Origin: Anaerolineaceae bacterium
GTDB lineage: Bacteria > Chloroflexota > Anaerolineae > Anaerolineales > Anaerolineaceae
Assembly: GCA_014860845.1 (NCBI GenBank)
Contig: JACZIY010000102.1
Coordinates: forward strand, 1-5,382
Length of the DNA stretch: 5,382 nt
Direction: 5' to 3'
Part shown: one piece after another, positions 5,286-5,382 of the stretch
Numbering within the stretch: position 1 is the stretch's first letter
Layout: the number at the start of each line of letters is the position of its first letter
Made by a program: the position numbers and the translations under genes
The notes under the pieces: model-generated
Seen by the model: the letters and a program-made list of their open reading frames with translations, nothing else
Database searches by the model: none
What the model was told of the DNA's origin: nothing

Positions 5286-5382
5286 ATGAAAGCGCTGCTT
5301 TTTAAAGAAATCAAACTGGCGTTGCACCCGACTACTTACCTATTCATGGTGATTGGCGCAATGCTGATGATCCCCTCTTATC
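5286..5382 (+). CDS. ABC-2 type transporter permease, N-terminal fragment (cut by window edge)
   Basis: Only the first 32 codons are present. AAGGAG (5271-5276) overlaps the end of the ATPase gene and lies 9 nt before the ATG at 5286-5288, and the gap between the genes is 6 nt, so translation is probably coupled. The peptide starts MKALLFKEIKLALHPTTYLF, a short basic amphipathic stretch of the kind that begins ABC-2 permeases, followed by the start of a hydrophobic segment (YLFMVIGAMLMIP, residues 18-30). Together with the ATPase it would form a membrane exporter. The identification rests on position and the N-terminal pattern; topology and length are not visible. Confidence 0.75.
   Translation, partial: MKALLFKEIKLALHPTTYLFMVIGAMLMIPSY

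Noticed and set aside
1..5382. CRISPR array, tRNA, rRNA, insertion sequence or phage gene
   Set aside because: I saw no regular spaced repeats, cloverleaf-like sequence, transposase motif or phage protein on either strand.

Overview
The window is ordinary bacterial chromosome-like DNA: compact genes, Shine-Dalgarno sites of the AGGAGG type, sigma-A/sigma-70-like promoters, moderate-to-low GC and AT-rich spacers. There is no rRNA or tRNA and no diagnostic marker gene, so the taxon cannot be read directly. The gene types (CPBP membrane proteases, an APH-like kinase, a zinc-free MDR reductase and a BcrA/YtrB/PmtA-type ABC-2 exporter) suggest a Firmicutes or Chloroflexota (Anaerolineae-like) bacterium. 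That is inference only.

Layout, right to left on the minus strand. An MDR-family NAD(P)-dependent oxidoreductase (3069-4055) is followed after 64 nt by a CPBP-family intramembrane metalloprotease (2150-3004); the two are probably one transcript. Next comes a 589-bp gap holding only a doubtful, co-oriented 144-codon open frame with a TTG start (1596-2030). It is followed by a second CPBP protease from a different subfamily (820-1560), a 440-bp AT-rich spacer with one strong inverted repeat, and the N-terminal third to half of an APH/choline-kinase-like phosphotransferase that runs off the left edge (1-379).

Right end, plus strand. A divergent operon starts near 4400 with a near-consensus promoter (TTGACA, 17 bp, TATATT). 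A perfect 9-bp inverted repeat with a 3-bp centre overlaps the -10 box and the expected transcription start. The operon encodes an ABC ATPase (4437-5279) and, 6 nt further on, the first 32 codons of its ABC-2 type permease (5286 to the window end).

The 381-bp divergent region between the oxidoreductase and the ABC operon is the most structured part of the window. It carries a leftward promoter with a perfect TATAAT and an 18-bp palindrome at its start site, an intrinsic terminator-like hairpin with no gene to terminate, several small hairpins, and the ABC promoter/operator. Both divergent units look repressor-controlled, yet no regulator gene lies in the window.

Taken together the genes resemble an accessory stress or resistance neighbourhood: detoxifying reductase, CPBP proteins (a family that includes bacteriocin-immunity proteins), a small-molecule kinase and a peptide/antibiotic-type exporter. 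No substrate can be named and no clearly new system is demonstrated. The best leads are the two operator-like palindromes, the orphan terminator with a possible small RNA, and the loss of the switch histidine in the ABC ATPase.
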